Part shown: one piece after another, positions 1 through 8,086 of the stretch | Numbering within the stretch: position 1 is the first letter of the stretch | Layout: each line of letters starts with the position of its first letter | Assembly: GCA_900552005.1 (NCBI GenBank) | Contig: URXU01000009.1 | Coordinates: forward strand, 1 to 64,000 | Length of the DNA: 64,000 nt | Source of the DNA: an uncultured Phascolarctobacterium sp. | Lineage (GTDB): Bacteria; Bacillota; Negativicutes; Acidaminococcales; Acidaminococcaceae | Direction: 5' to 3' | Position numbers and translations under genes: made by a program | The notes under the pieces: generated by a model | The model's database searches: none | What the model was told of the DNA's origin: nothing | Seen by the model: only the letters and a program-made list of their open reading frames with translations

Positions 1-12
1 CCCCGCTACTGT

Positions 13-60
13 TGTCAACACTTTTTTAGCAACTTTTTTAAAGTTTTTTGCTTTTTTTCT
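13..60 (-). promoter_or_regulatory. rRNA-type promoter (-35 and A-tract UP element) facing left
   Basis: Read on the minus strand, a perfect TTGACA (plus 13-18) is preceded by GTG and three runs of six A spaced about 10-12 bases apart, a typical UP element. This is the usual architecture of Firmicutes rRNA promoters. The -10 box would lie beyond the left edge, so it cannot be confirmed. In Bacillus an rRNA operon follows lysS, and lysS here is transcribed toward this site. The reading as an rrn promoter is inference. Confidence 0.6.
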
Positions 61-225
61 GCTTTTCCCTTTTGATATGCCTGGCTTCGTGGCTTTATGA
101 AGCTGCCTGTTATCCTGCTTTTCGCCTCTCTCTTTTTAAGAAAATCCCGGCTGATTTTTTGTGCTTGAAAGGGACTTTTTAGGCCGTTTTCCTGTCTTTT
201 GAGCAGAAAAAAAAGAGAAAAATAC
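61..225. other. non-coding spacer, nothing recognised
   Basis: The stretch is pyrimidine-rich on the plus strand. It holds no ribosome-binding site followed by a credible coding frame and no hairpin that I can see. A lysine-rich leftward frame crosses it but looks like chance. Confidence 0.4.
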
Positions 226-269
226 AAAAAAATAACGGCAGAACAGAAATAAAATTTCCGTTCTGCCGT
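226..269 (-). terminator. strong leftward rho-independent terminator
   Basis: Arms of 16 bases (235-250 and 254-269) enclose a 3-base loop. The one plus-strand A-C mismatch becomes a G-U pair on the minus-strand RNA, which then runs into seven U. It therefore works leftward. No leftward gene lies just upstream, so it probably insulates the downstream rRNA-type promoter from lysS read-through. Confidence 0.75.
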
Positions 270-356
270 GAAAATATTGTGGTCTCAAACAGCAAATTAC
301 TTTGCCTACGTACTTTTCTATATTATTTTACTGATATATTTGTAATTATTTTGAAT

Positions 357-385
357 TTGTCACCAAAAAGACATAAATATATATT
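357..385 (+). promoter_or_regulatory. promoter of the small exported protein gene
   Basis: TTGTCA and TATATT are separated by 17 bases, about 35 bases upstream of the ribosome site of the next gene. Confidence 0.5.
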
Positions 386-426
386 ATTATATTTATATAA
401 ACGTAGAAAGACTGGAAGTGATTTAT

Positions 427-762
427 ATGACAACATGCTCTCGCTTTGCTCAAAAAACCATTGCCACAGTGTTGGCTACATTTATTTTCTCGCTTCCTTT
501 GGCCAGTATTGCTTCTGCTGACAAACGTCATGATCCTCCGCAGCCACCGCGCCAGGAAGACCGTCACGACAGACGTCCCGAGAAAAAAGATCCTCCCAAG
601 CCGCCTAAAGAAGAACCTCGCCGTGACCGAGATGATAAGCGTCACGACAACCCGCCTCCACGTCATGACCGCGACGACCATGATAAAGACGATAACGGTA
701 ATGCAGTAACCGGTTTTATCATTGGTGCCGCTGTAGGCGCAATTGTAGCTAAAAACACCTAA
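427..762 (+). CDS. small exported Arg/His/Asp/Pro-rich protein with C-terminal glycine zipper
   Basis: Residues 1-31 form a signal peptide (basic start, hydrophobic stretch, ASIASA cleavage region). Residues 32-90 are low-complexity, built from Asp, Arg, His, Lys and Pro with no hydrophobic core, so probably disordered. The last 16 residues are a Gly/Ala/Ile/Val segment resembling a glycine-zipper membrane helix. The 111-residue start is chosen because GGAAG lies nine bases before this ATG; an in-frame GTG nine bases earlier has no ribosome site. It has its own promoter and a shared terminator. I do not recognise the family. The His/Asp content would suit metal or polyanion binding at the envelope, but that is inference. 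Confidence 0.75.
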   Translation: MTTCSRFAQKTIATVLATFIFSLPLASIASADKRHDPPQPPRQEDRHDRRPEKKDPPKPPKEEPRRDRDDKRHDNPPPRHDRDDHDKDDNGNAVTGFIIGAAVGAIVAKNT

Positions 763-783
763 TTATACATAAGTAAAATAAGC

Positions 784-820
784 AAAAATCCCGAAAGCAT
801 GCTTCCGGGATTTTTCTTTT
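784..820. terminator. bidirectional terminator between the small exported gene and lysS
   Basis: Arms of 16 bases (784-799 and 800-815) are followed by TTTTTCTTTT on the plus strand. The single A-C mismatch becomes a G-U pair in the leftward RNA. It serves both convergent genes. Confidence 0.8.
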
Positions 821-839
821 ATAAATAATCTGTAATTAA

Positions 840-2360
840 TTATTGATTTTTATGACGCATATGCGGGAAGAACAGAACATCACGAATGGATGCACTGTCC
901 GTCAGGAACATAACCAAACGGTCAATGCCTATGCCCAGGCCACCTGTCGGCGGCAGGCCGTATTCTAAAGCATGCACAAAGTCTTCATCCATCATATGAG
1001 CCTCATCATCGCCGGCTTTGCGTTCTTCCATTTGTTTTACAAAGCGTTCACGCTGATCAATAGGATCATTTAATTCAGTGAAGCCATTGCAGATTTCACG
1101 GGCATAAATATAGCCTTCAAAACGATCTGTAATTTCAGGATTTTCCACGCTGCTCTTAGCCAGCGGAGAAATTTCTTTCGGATGACCCGTGATAAAGGTC
1201 GGCTGAATCAATTTATCTTCTACATGTTCTTCAAAGCAAGCATTAATGATTTTGCCGATGCCAAAGGTTTTTTCAATAGGTACATTAATAGCGGCTGCCA
1301 TCTTGCGGGCTTCTTCCAAATCCGTTACACCGGTAAAGTCCTGACCGGTATATTTGGCAACTGCTTCAATCATGGTCATACGATTCCAAGGCGGAGTCAG
1401 GTCAATTTCCTGGCCTTCATAAGTAATCTTCATGCTGCCCAGTACTTTTTGCGCAGTTTGGGAAACAATGGTCTCAGTAAGTTCCATCATATCTTTGTAA
1501 TCGGCAAAAGCCTGATAAATTTCTACAATTGTGAATTCGGGATTATGCTTAATATCAATACCTTCATTGCGGAATACGCGGCCCAATTCATAAACTCTTT
1601 CCATACCGCCTACAATCAAGCGTTTCAGATAGAGCTCAGGCGCAATACGCATGTAAAGCTGCATATCCAAAGCATTATGATAGGTAATAAACGGACGGGC
1701 AGCCGCACCGCCGGCAATAGTATGCATAATCGGAGTTTCAACTTCCAAAAAGTCGCGGTTATCCAGAATTTCACGTACACTCTTAATGATCTGGCTGCGT
1801 TTTACAAAAGTATCACGTACTTCAGGATTAACAATCAGATCAACATAACGCTGACGATAACGCATTTCAATATCTTTCAGGCCATGCCATTTTTCCGGCA
1901 GCGGGCGCAGAGATTTGGACAGGATTTCCAAAGAAACTGCCTTAACGGATAATTCACCCATATGCGTACGGAAAACAGTGCCGCAAACACCTACAATATC
2001 ACCGATATCCATCAGTTTAATCAGCGCATAATTTTCCTCGCCGATAGCATCTTTGCGTACATACAGCTGGATACGGCCGCTTTTATCCATCAAATCCATA
2101 AAGCAGGTTTTACCATGACCGCGGATAGCCATAACACGGCCTGCAATACGTACGATGGTTTCATTAGCAGACAATTCTTCAAACTGCTCAGCGATATCAG
2201 CAGCATGATGAGTCCATTCAAATTTATGACCGAAAGGCAGCCAGCCATGTTCGGCAATCTTGTGCATTTTATCAATGCGCACCTGCATTTGTTCATTTAT
2301 TTCCGATTCAGTCAGCGGTGCTTTTTCTTCCACCTGCTGATTTTTCTTTTCTTCAGTCAT
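840..2360 (-). CDS. lysS: lysyl-tRNA synthetase, class II
   Basis: It charges tRNA-Lys in the cytoplasm. An N-terminal OB-fold anticodon-binding domain occupies roughly residues 60-165, followed by the class II core. Motif 2 shows as RVFRNEGID followed by HNPEFT, and motif 3 as GLGIGIDRLVMFL near the C-terminus. The length of 506 is normal for bacterial LysRS. AAGGAG sits six bases before the ATG. It lies 14 bases downstream of greA, so the two are probably one transcript, as in Bacillus-type genomes where greA, dusB and lysS are linked. Confidence 0.97.
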   Translation of the reverse strand: MTEEKKNQQVEEKAPLTESEINEQMQVRIDKMHKIAEHGWLPFGHKFEWTHHAADIAEQFEELSANETIVRIAGRVMAIRGHGKTCFMDLMDKSGRIQLYVRKDAIGEENYALIKLMDIGDIVGVCGTVFRTHMGELSVKAVSLEILSKSLRPLPEKWHGLKDIEMRYRQRYVDLIVNPEVRDTFVKRSQIIKSVREILDNRDFLEVETPIMHTIAGGAAARPFITYHNALDMQLYMRIAPELYLKRLIVGGMERVYELGRVFRNEGIDIKHNPEFTIVEIYQAFADYKDMMELTETIVSQTAQKVLGSMKITYEGQEIDLTPPWNRMTMIEAVAKYTGQDFTGVTDLEEARKMAAAINVPIEKTFGIGKIINACFEEHVEDKLIQPTFITGHPKEISPLAKSSVENPEITDRFEGYIYAREICNGFTELNDPIDQRERFVKQMEERKAGDDEAHMMDEDFVHALEYGLPPTGGLGIGIDRLVMFLTDSASIRDVLFFPHMRHKNQ

Positions 2361-2374
2361 CTTATTCTCCTTAA

Positions 2375-2851
2375 TTATTTAATTTCGATAATTTTATAAG
2401 AAAGTTCACCTGCCGGAGTATTTACCTGAACAATGGTGTTCACCTTATGACCAAGGATGGCAGCACCTACCGGAGATTCATTGGAAATACGATTTTTAAA
2501 AGGATCAGCTTCAGTAGTACCGACAATGGTATAAGTATCTTCGTCGCCGGTTTCCAAGTCTTTTACCACAACAGTGGAACCAAGAGAAACAACATCCTTT
2601 TTCTTGCTGGCGGAATCATCAATGATAATCGCCGTGTTGATCATTTGTTCCAGTTCAAGAATACGGCCTTCGATAAAAGCCTGCTCGCTCTTTGCATCAT
2701 CATATTCAGAGTTTTCGCTGATATCACCATAGGATATAGCAACTTTCAAACGTTCAGCAACTTCCTGACGGCGGACGCTGCGGAGATTATCCAGCTCATC
2801 CTCTAATTTTTTCAGGCCTTCAGCTGTTAAAATTGTTTCTTTATTAGCCAT
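2375..2851 (-). CDS. greA: transcription elongation factor GreA
   Basis: It rescues backtracked RNA polymerase by stimulating transcript cleavage. Residues 1-75 form the coiled-coil finger with the acidic tip GDISENSEYDDAK. The C-terminal half is the FKBP-like domain, ending in the typical PAGELSYKIIEIK. The 158-residue length is standard. AAAGGAG lies seven bases before the ATG. It leads a greA-lysS unit whose candidate -10 box and start-site palindrome lie about 70 bases upstream. Confidence 0.97.
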   Translation of the reverse strand: MANKETILTAEGLKKLEDELDNLRSVRRQEVAERLKVAISYGDISENSEYDDAKSEQAFIEGRILELEQMINTAIIIDDSASKKKDVVSLGSTVVVKDLETGDEDTYTIVGTTEADPFKNRISNESPVGAAILGHKVNTIVQVNTPAGELSYKIIEIK

Positions 2852-2896
2852 GTTACTGCTCCTTTATTATCAAGATAATATAAAATATAAACAGTA

Positions 2897-2923
2897 CAGA
2901 ACCATGGTTCTGCAGCTATTATA
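2897..2923 (-). promoter_or_regulatory. greA -10 box with a 16-base palindrome at the start site
   Basis: On the minus strand TATAAT (plus 2918-2923) is followed by the perfect palindrome CAGAACCATGGTTCTG (2897-2912), which would cover positions about -2 to +13 of the transcript. No good -35 box is visible. It could be a protein operator or a hairpin at the 5' end of the mRNA. Confidence 0.45.
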
Positions 2924-2978
2924 CCCATATAAGTTAAATTATATCATAAATCAGCTTATTTTACCTGCAAAACCGTTC

Positions 2979-4064
2979 TCATACATGATGAACAGCCAAT
3001 TCCTGCGCAGCAAAATTTCTGACGCTGTCAATTTCTTCCTTGGTAACTGCCCGCTCAAAATTACGGAACCCGGAAATTTTGAAATGATGCTTTTTCGCCA
3101 ATTCAGCAATAGTAATAATTTTTTCCAGTTCCAGATTACGTCCCAGCGTAAAGTTTTCATAACGTCCTTCCAGCGCCAAAATCATGGTCTCTGCCATGCA
3201 GGCATAGGATGTATGCGGCGGAAAGCCGAAATTAAAATGAAAATCAACATTGCCCGGAACATCAATAACGCCGCCTTCTATTACCAGTACATCTCTGCGT
3301 TTGGCAGAAACTTCCTTTGAAACGTTGCGCGGCCTTGCCACATCACAAACTACAGCTCCGGGTTTTAAATCAGCAGGATCAATCAGAAAATCCAAAGCGC
3401 TGGTTACAGTTAAAACTATATCGGCATTATGCAAAGCTTCATGAATATTATCAGTAACCTGCACTTGGCACTTATTCTGCTTAATAATATCTTGCGCAAT
3501 TTCTTCTAAGGGAGCCAGATGCCTTGCCACCAGAGTAATATGGGAAACTTCACCGGCCAGAAGGCGTGTGGCGGCAGAACCGATGGAGCCGCTGGCGCCA
3601 ACTACTACGGCACGGCAGTCAGCCAGACTTTTACCCATCAGCTTCACGGCCGCTTCTGTTCCCTGTACGGCAGTAGCTACCGTATAACTATTGCCTGATG
3701 TTACGGCAATATCAAGATTTTTGGCAACCGTTATGCCGGCATCACCTACTACGGAAGTAAAAGCACCCAGTCCGACAATTTTGGCGCCCAGTTCCTGCGC
3801 TACTTTACCCGATTCGATAATTCTATCCATAACAAACTCTTCCGGAAGCTCAACCATTTGCTTAGCAGTCAGCGGGCAGCCCACAAACCAGCCTTCAGCT
3901 TCGGAATAAGGACTCTGAATGCCTGTAATATGAGACACTTTAAAAGGTTTTTTCATTTTCAGACATGCTTCCAGCAGACTGTCAGGAATATATTTTAAAA
4001 TCGGGGAAACATGCTCCATATCCTTAATGGATAACGGATGTATAATAAACGCGAATTTTTCCAT
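2979..4064 (-). CDS. long-chain acyl-ACP reductase-like dehydrogenase
   Basis: The 361-residue sequence resembles the cyanobacterial fatty acyl-ACP reductase (AAR), which makes fatty aldehydes. Shared signs are the GLGAFTSVV segment (about 98-106), a Rossmann loop GASGSIGSA (156-164), and SYACMAE with Cys289 followed by LEG, NF and GRN. This matches the region of the AAR catalytic cysteine. Automatic pipelines often call such proteins shikimate dehydrogenase, but the AroE catalytic pattern is not what I see. It starts three bases after the stop of the gene encoding its putative partner, so the two are translationally linked. The fatty-aldehyde function is inferred from family likeness, and the physiological substrate in this lineage is unknown. 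Confidence 0.7.
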   Translation of the reverse strand: MEKFAFIIHPLSIKDMEHVSPILKYIPDSLLEACLKMKKPFKVSHITGIQSPYSEAEGWFVGCPLTAKQMVELPEEFVMDRIIESGKVAQELGAKIVGLGAFTSVVGDAGITVAKNLDIAVTSGNSYTVATAVQGTEAAVKLMGKSLADCRAVVVGASGSIGSAATRLLAGEVSHITLVARHLAPLEEIAQDIIKQNKCQVQVTDNIHEALHNADIVLTVTSALDFLIDPADLKPGAVVCDVARPRNVSKEVSAKRRDVLVIEGGVIDVPGNVDFHFNFGFPPHTSYACMAETMILALEGRYENFTLGRNLELEKIITIAELAKKHHFKISGFRNFERAVTKEEIDSVRNFAAQELAVHHV

Positions 4065-4067
4065 CGG

Positions 4068-5000
4068 TTATTGTTGCTCCTTCGTACTCAGGTACTCTAC
4101 AGAAGATTCAATCTTGTATTGTTCTAACAGCCGGATATATTCAGCAGCGCTTAATGGCTGATGACTGCCCTTTAAAGCTACCAGCACGGCTTCCATGACA
4201 TTGGTACCAAAACTGCGGCCCTCCAGCTTCGGAGTGGTGGTAATCAGCATTCTCACTCCTGCTCGCTGCAGCATCTTGCGGTCAGCTGCCGTCACAGTAT
4301 TCGTGATAATGGTCTTGCCAGGAAGATTTTCCGGCATAAATTTTTTTATATAATGAAAATCACCGGCAATAATATCATTCTGCAAAAAGTATTCTGCATG
4401 CCGGGCAACTCTTTTTTCCTGCTCTTTGCCCATTGGGTAAAACCAGCTTACCGGCATTTTGGTAATAACCGGCGCCAGTATTGCCGCCCAAAAGCCCAGT
4501 GCTTTCAGTGAATATAAAGGCTTATTGATATTCAGGCCAAAAATCAGATCACCAAAGGTAATCTTGGCGCCTTCTTCCTGCAGGGCTTCCGCCATGCCAA
4601 AACGGTCCACTCCGCAAACCAGCAGAACCTTGCTTCCCTTGATTGGAACAATCTTACTGTTAGCCAGTTCTTTTACAAGGCGCCGCTCCAGAGAATTTTT
4701 TAAGCCACTGCCATCCAGCACCGGTGTTTTACTGACCTTGGCAATCAGCTGAGCAGACTCCCGAAAGGTATAACGCCTGCCTCCGGCATAAACGTAAAGA
4801 TCCGTTCCTCCAAGACCAATGGCATCGGCCCTGCCGTCCCAATATTCCAATAATTCTCTGGCCTTGTCGAAATCGCCGTCAGTGCCGCATCTTTCTATCA
4901 GGATTTCCGTACCATCCAAAATAAGTCTGGCACTGGCATCCCGGGAAGACGAGCCCAAACTGATACTGACAACATGTTTGGCCTGCTTTACTGAATTCAT
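4068..5000 (-). CDS. 'quinate 5-dehydrogenase'-type protein of unknown function
   Basis: This 310-residue protein has a central Rossmann-like stretch (KVLLVCGVDRFGMAEAL) and a conserved-looking C-terminal ITTTPKLEGRSFGTNVMEAVLVAL. I recall relatives in Clostridia being labelled quinate 5-dehydrogenase, a name I would not trust as to substrate. The ATG at 5000 is chosen because GGGAG lies eight bases ahead, whereas the ATG 15 bases earlier has only a weak site. It immediately precedes the acyl-ACP-reductase-like gene and probably shares the coaX-dusB promoter. The tight pairing suggests one pathway or complex, but nothing in the sequence gives the reaction. Confidence 0.6.
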   Translation of the reverse strand: MNSVKQAKHVVSISLGSSSRDASARLILDGTEILIERCGTDGDFDKARELLEYWDGRADAIGLGGTDLYVYAGGRRYTFRESAQLIAKVSKTPVLDGSGLKNSLERRLVKELANSKIVPIKGSKVLLVCGVDRFGMAEALQEEGAKITFGDLIFGLNINKPLYSLKALGFWAAILAPVITKMPVSWFYPMGKEQEKRVARHAEYFLQNDIIAGDFHYIKKFMPENLPGKTIITNTVTAADRKMLQRAGVRMLITTTPKLEGRSFGTNVMEAVLVALKGSHQPLSAAEYIRLLEQYKIESSVEYLSTKEQQ

Positions 5001-5068
5001 GCAAAATACTCCCATAATCGCTTCTTTTACAAATTATTATTTTATCATAATTAATTTGTTTACACAAC

Positions 5069-6067
5069 TTACCTGCAAAAATGTTTTTCCTCAGCATAAT
5101 AAAGCTGAGCGCATTCCCGATACTCCTCCAGCAGCTGCATAAACTGCTCGTAGGTGTCCATTTTATGAAAACGTCCGCGATACTCCGCCGCATGGGGCAT
5201 ACCTTTCAGATAGGCAGAAATATGCCTGCGCATTTCTTTGACCGAAATGTATTCTCCTTTATAATCAATCAGCATTCGCAGATGCTCGGCAGCCAGATTG
5301 AGTTTATCCTCCAGAGGAATTTTCTCACTGTAAGGCTGCTGCAGCAATGCTGCCCGCAGCTGCTGAAAAATCCAGGGATTGCCGTCTGCGCCTCTTCCGA
5401 CCATCAAACCGTCACAGCCGGTTTCCCGCAGCATGCGCATACCGTCTGCCACTGAAAAAATATCCCCGTTACCGAATACAGGTATTTTTACCGCCTGCTT
5501 AACATCTGCGATAATACGCCAATCCGCCCTGCCTTCATAAAACTGCTGCCGCGTGCGTCCATGCACAGCTACTGCCGCCACACCGGCAGCTTCGGCAGCT
5601 TTAGCAATTTCCACCGCATTTTTATGCGCGTCATCCCAGCCGGCACGAAATTTTACCGTAACCGGAATTTTTACCGCCTTGACCATAGCCGCCAAGATAT
5701 CGTAGGCCAGACGGGGATTTTTCATCAGCGCCGAGCCTTCACCGTTGTTGACAATCTTCGGTACAGGGCAGCCCATATTTAAGTCAATCATATCGGCACC
5801 GCTGGCTTCCGTAATCCGCGCTGCTTCTGCCAGTTCTTCCGGTACACTGCCAAATAGCTGAATAGCTGTAGGACGTTCTCCGGCGTCAATTTTCAGCATT
5901 TCTTGCGTTTTGACATTTTTATACAGCAGTCCTTTAGCGCTGACCATTTCCGATACAGTATAGCCGCATCCTAATCTGCGGCAAATTAATCTGAACGGCA
6001 AATCCGTAATGCCTGCCATTGGCGCTAAAGCCACCGGTACTTCAATATTTACGCTTCCTATTTTCAT
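5069..6067 (-). CDS. dusB: tRNA-dihydrouridine synthase, DusB type
   Basis: It reduces uridine to dihydrouridine in tRNA using FMN and NADPH. An N-terminal FMN-binding TIM barrel begins LAPMAGITDLPFR; the catalytic cysteine lies in NMGCPVPKI; GNGDIF and VGRGADGNPW are further flavin-barrel signatures. A helical C-terminal domain follows. The ATG at 6067 has AAAGGA six bases upstream, giving 332 residues. The frame stays open upstream through the hairpin, but that extension is unlikely to be translated. It follows coaX and precedes the dehydrogenase pair. Confidence 0.95.
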   Translation of the reverse strand: MKIGSVNIEVPVALAPMAGITDLPFRLICRRLGCGYTVSEMVSAKGLLYKNVKTQEMLKIDAGERPTAIQLFGSVPEELAEAARITEASGADMIDLNMGCPVPKIVNNGEGSALMKNPRLAYDILAAMVKAVKIPVTVKFRAGWDDAHKNAVEIAKAAEAAGVAAVAVHGRTRQQFYEGRADWRIIADVKQAVKIPVFGNGDIFSVADGMRMLRETGCDGLMVGRGADGNPWIFQQLRAALLQQPYSEKIPLEDKLNLAAEHLRMLIDYKGEYISVKEMRRHISAYLKGMPHAAEYRGRFHKMDTYEQFMQLLEEYRECAQLYYAEEKHFCR

Positions 6068-6088
6068 GGGATTCCTTTCATATATAAA

Positions 6089-6112
6089 TACAGCCCGCCG
6101 AAGCGGGCTGTA
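6089..6112 (-). terminator. UUCG-capped hairpin between coaX and dusB
   Basis: A perfect 10-base stem carries a UUCG tetraloop on the leftward RNA. Only a weak U stretch follows (TTTATAT). It is probably a partial terminator or an mRNA-stability element that sets dusB and downstream expression below coaX. Confidence 0.55.
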
Positions 6113-6126
6113 TGCCGACAAAATAT

Positions 6127-6903
6127 TTATTTAGAGTTTTTTTCGTACAAAATGCGCAACCCGTCAAGAGTCAGGAAGGGTTCAACCATATCTATAGCCT
6201 TAGATTCAGCTGCCATGGTATGCGCAAAACCACCGGTAGCAATTACATAAGCATCCCCGCCCAGTTCTTCCTTCATATGACTGATAATGCCTTCCATCTG
6301 GCCTACAAAGCCATATAAAACGCCTGCCTGCATGGAGCTTACCGTATTACGGCAAATTACCGTTTTGGGTTTAATCAGTTCGATACGCGGCAGTTTAGCA
6401 GTTCTCTGAAAGAGCGCCTCCGTAGAAATGCCGATACCGGGCGCAATCGCACCGCCTAAATATTCACCATTAGGCAATAAAGCGCAGAAAGTAGTAGCCG
6501 TACCGAAATCAACAATAATCATGGGACGCTGTAATTTGCTGTATTTATCAAAAGCCGCTACTGCGTTGACAATACGGTCAGCGCCTACTTCCTTAGGATT
6601 ATCGTAACGCAGCAGGATACCGTTTTTAATGCCGGGGCCTACTACCATGGGATTGATACCAAAATATCTCTCACACATATGGCATAAAGGAATCAGTACC
6701 GGCGGTACAACGCTGGAAATAATAATAGACGTCACTTCATGCATGGGCACATCACTGTAATCAAACATACTGCGCAGTAAAATACCATATTCATCAGCAG
6801 TTTTGGAGCGGTCAGTGGAAAAGCGCCAGTGCATTTTCAACTCTTTATCTTTAAAGACACCTGCCACAATATTGGTATTACCTACATCAATTACCAATAA
6901 CAT
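6127..6903 (-). CDS. coaX: type III pantothenate kinase
   Basis: It phosphorylates pantothenate in the first step of coenzyme A synthesis. The N-terminus LLVIDVGNTNIVAGV is the ASKHA phosphate-1 motif. DFGTATTF is the second phosphate motif, and NPKEVGADRIVNAVAA is the pantothenate/dimer region. The 258-residue length is typical. AAGGAGG lies seven bases before the ATG and a good promoter sits about 60 bases upstream. In Bacillus coaX also follows ftsH, so its place here is ancestral. Confidence 0.96.
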   Translation of the reverse strand: MLLVIDVGNTNIVAGVFKDKELKMHWRFSTDRSKTADEYGILLRSMFDYSDVPMHEVTSIIISSVVPPVLIPLCHMCERYFGINPMVVGPGIKNGILLRYDNPKEVGADRIVNAVAAFDKYSKLQRPMIIVDFGTATTFCALLPNGEYLGGAIAPGIGISTEALFQRTAKLPRIELIKPKTVICRNTVSSMQAGVLYGFVGQMEGIISHMKEELGGDAYVIATGGFAHTMAAESKAIDMVEPFLTLDGLRILYEKNSK

Positions 6904-6959
6904 TGATTATCCTCCTTGGACAGAAAAGCTTTTTACCTGTTTTTTACAAAACCTATAAT

Positions 6960-6988
6960 ATTATACGCAAAAGAATATTATATTGCAA
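6960..6988 (-). promoter_or_regulatory. promoter of coaX-dusB and the dehydrogenase pair
   Basis: TTGCAA and TATAAT are spaced by 17 bases on the minus strand, with the start site about 50 bases before the coaX ATG. Confidence 0.7.
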
Positions 6989-6992
6989 CACT

Positions 6993-7991
6993 TTATTGAT
7001 AGGCGCCGTTTTTCGCCGCTGCCGGACGAATGGAAACATCGCCTGCTACAACCTTATCCACGGTTCCGTCTTCACGCTCAACCATTAATAGGCCTTCCTC
7101 ATCAATATCCAGCGCCTTGCCGTAATAGGTTTCATCAGGCGCAATTACCTTGACCTGCTGACCTAAAGTGCAGGAATAGCGGCGCCATTCATCAAGCACG
7201 GGAGCAAAGCCCTTTTCCAGCACCTGTTCATACAAATCTTCCATATTCTTCAAAATATCCGCCAAAAGCTCTACACGGGTAAACGGTTCCTGAGCAACAT
7301 CTGCAACTGAAACCGCCAAATCCCGTACTTCTTCCGGATAATCCTCTTTGGTACCATTAGTATTGACACCGGTACCGATAACCACATAATTAATATGTCC
7401 GAATTCAGCATTCATTTCAGTCAAAATGCCCACCAGCTTACGTCCGTTCAGCAGTACATCGTTGGGCCATTTAATAGCGGCCTTAACGCCTTGTAATTTA
7501 TTAATAGCCTTGACTACCGATACGGCGGCCAGCAAAGTGCATTTAGATGCTTCCTGCGGCAAAAATGGCGGTTTCAGCACTACAGAGAACCAGATACCTT
7601 TCGCATAAGGAGAAATCCATCCGCGGGACAGTCTTCCCTTGCCGGAGCACTGTTCCTCGGCAACTACCAGCAGCCCATTTTCACAGCCCTTATTGGCAAT
7701 GGCCTTTGCCACATTATTAGTTGAATCAACGCTGTCCTGATAACAGATACTGTGTCCCAGCCATTTTGTCTGCAAATGAGAAGTAATTTCCTGCGGGAAA
7801 AGCCGGTCAGGAGCTTCTCGTAAAATATAACCTTTTTTAGGTACGGATTCTATTTCATAACCTTCATTTTTCAAAGTCTGAATATGTTTCCAGACGGCAG
7901 TACGGGAAACTTCCAATTTACGGGAAATTTCTTCTCCTGAAACCGGTTGCTGCCCACTGGCACGTAATAATTCCAAAATACGTCTGCGCAT
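6993..7991 (-). CDS. birA: bifunctional biotin-protein ligase / biotin operon repressor
   Basis: It activates biotin to biotinyl-AMP and attaches it to carboxylases, and can repress biotin genes. Residues 1-60 are a winged helix (EEISRKLEVSRTAVWKHIQTL), so this is the DNA-binding class. The catalytic domain has GKGRLSRGW and KWPNDVLLNGRKLVGIL. The C-terminal SH3-like domain ends VVAGDVSIRP. GGAGGG seven bases before the ATG decides the 332-residue start over the upstream in-frame ATG. No classic biotin operator is visible near its promoter. Confidence 0.95.
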   Translation of the reverse strand: MRRRILELLRASGQQPVSGEEISRKLEVSRTAVWKHIQTLKNEGYEIESVPKKGYILREAPDRLFPQEITSHLQTKWLGHSICYQDSVDSTNNVAKAIANKGCENGLLVVAEEQCSGKGRLSRGWISPYAKGIWFSVVLKPPFLPQEASKCTLLAAVSVVKAINKLQGVKAAIKWPNDVLLNGRKLVGILTEMNAEFGHINYVVIGTGVNTNGTKEDYPEEVRDLAVSVADVAQEPFTRVELLADILKNMEDLYEQVLEKGFAPVLDEWRRYSCTLGQQVKVIAPDETYYGKALDIDEEGLLMVEREDGTVDKVVAGDVSIRPAAAKNGAYQ

Positions 7992-8019
7992 AGCTTTTCC
8001 CTCCATTTATCATAAGCAA

Positions 8020-8048
8020 AGGTTATCACCAGGTTAACCAAAAGTCAA
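8020..8048 (-). promoter_or_regulatory. birA promoter
   Basis: TTGACT and TAACCT are 17 bases apart, with a TG extension just before the -10 box. It lies between the ftsH terminator and birA. Confidence 0.55.
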
Positions 8049-8050
8049 GC

Positions 8051-8082
8051 AAAAACAAACGCACCCCAGCTGAGGTGCGTTT
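8051..8082 (-). terminator. ftsH terminator
   Basis: The stem AAACGCACC...GGTGCGTTT (8057-8082) is followed by TTTTTG in the leftward direction, just after the ftsH stop. Confidence 0.75.
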
Positions 8083-8086
8083 AGAT

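Noticed and set aside
15..227. Leftward 70-residue lysine-rich frame
   Set aside because: It has no ribosome site, starts beside a leftward terminator and overlaps the rRNA-type promoter and UP element. Its composition reflects A/T tracts.
346..681. Leftward 111-residue frame opposite the small exported gene
   Set aside because: It is the antisense shadow of the R/H/D-rich gene and has no ribosome site. The rightward frame has a signal peptide, promoter and terminator.
2979..4064. Naming this gene shikimate dehydrogenase (aroE)
   Set aside because: The cysteine-containing ACxAE region and the GLGAFTSVV segment fit acyl-ACP reductase better, and I do not see the AroE catalytic pattern.
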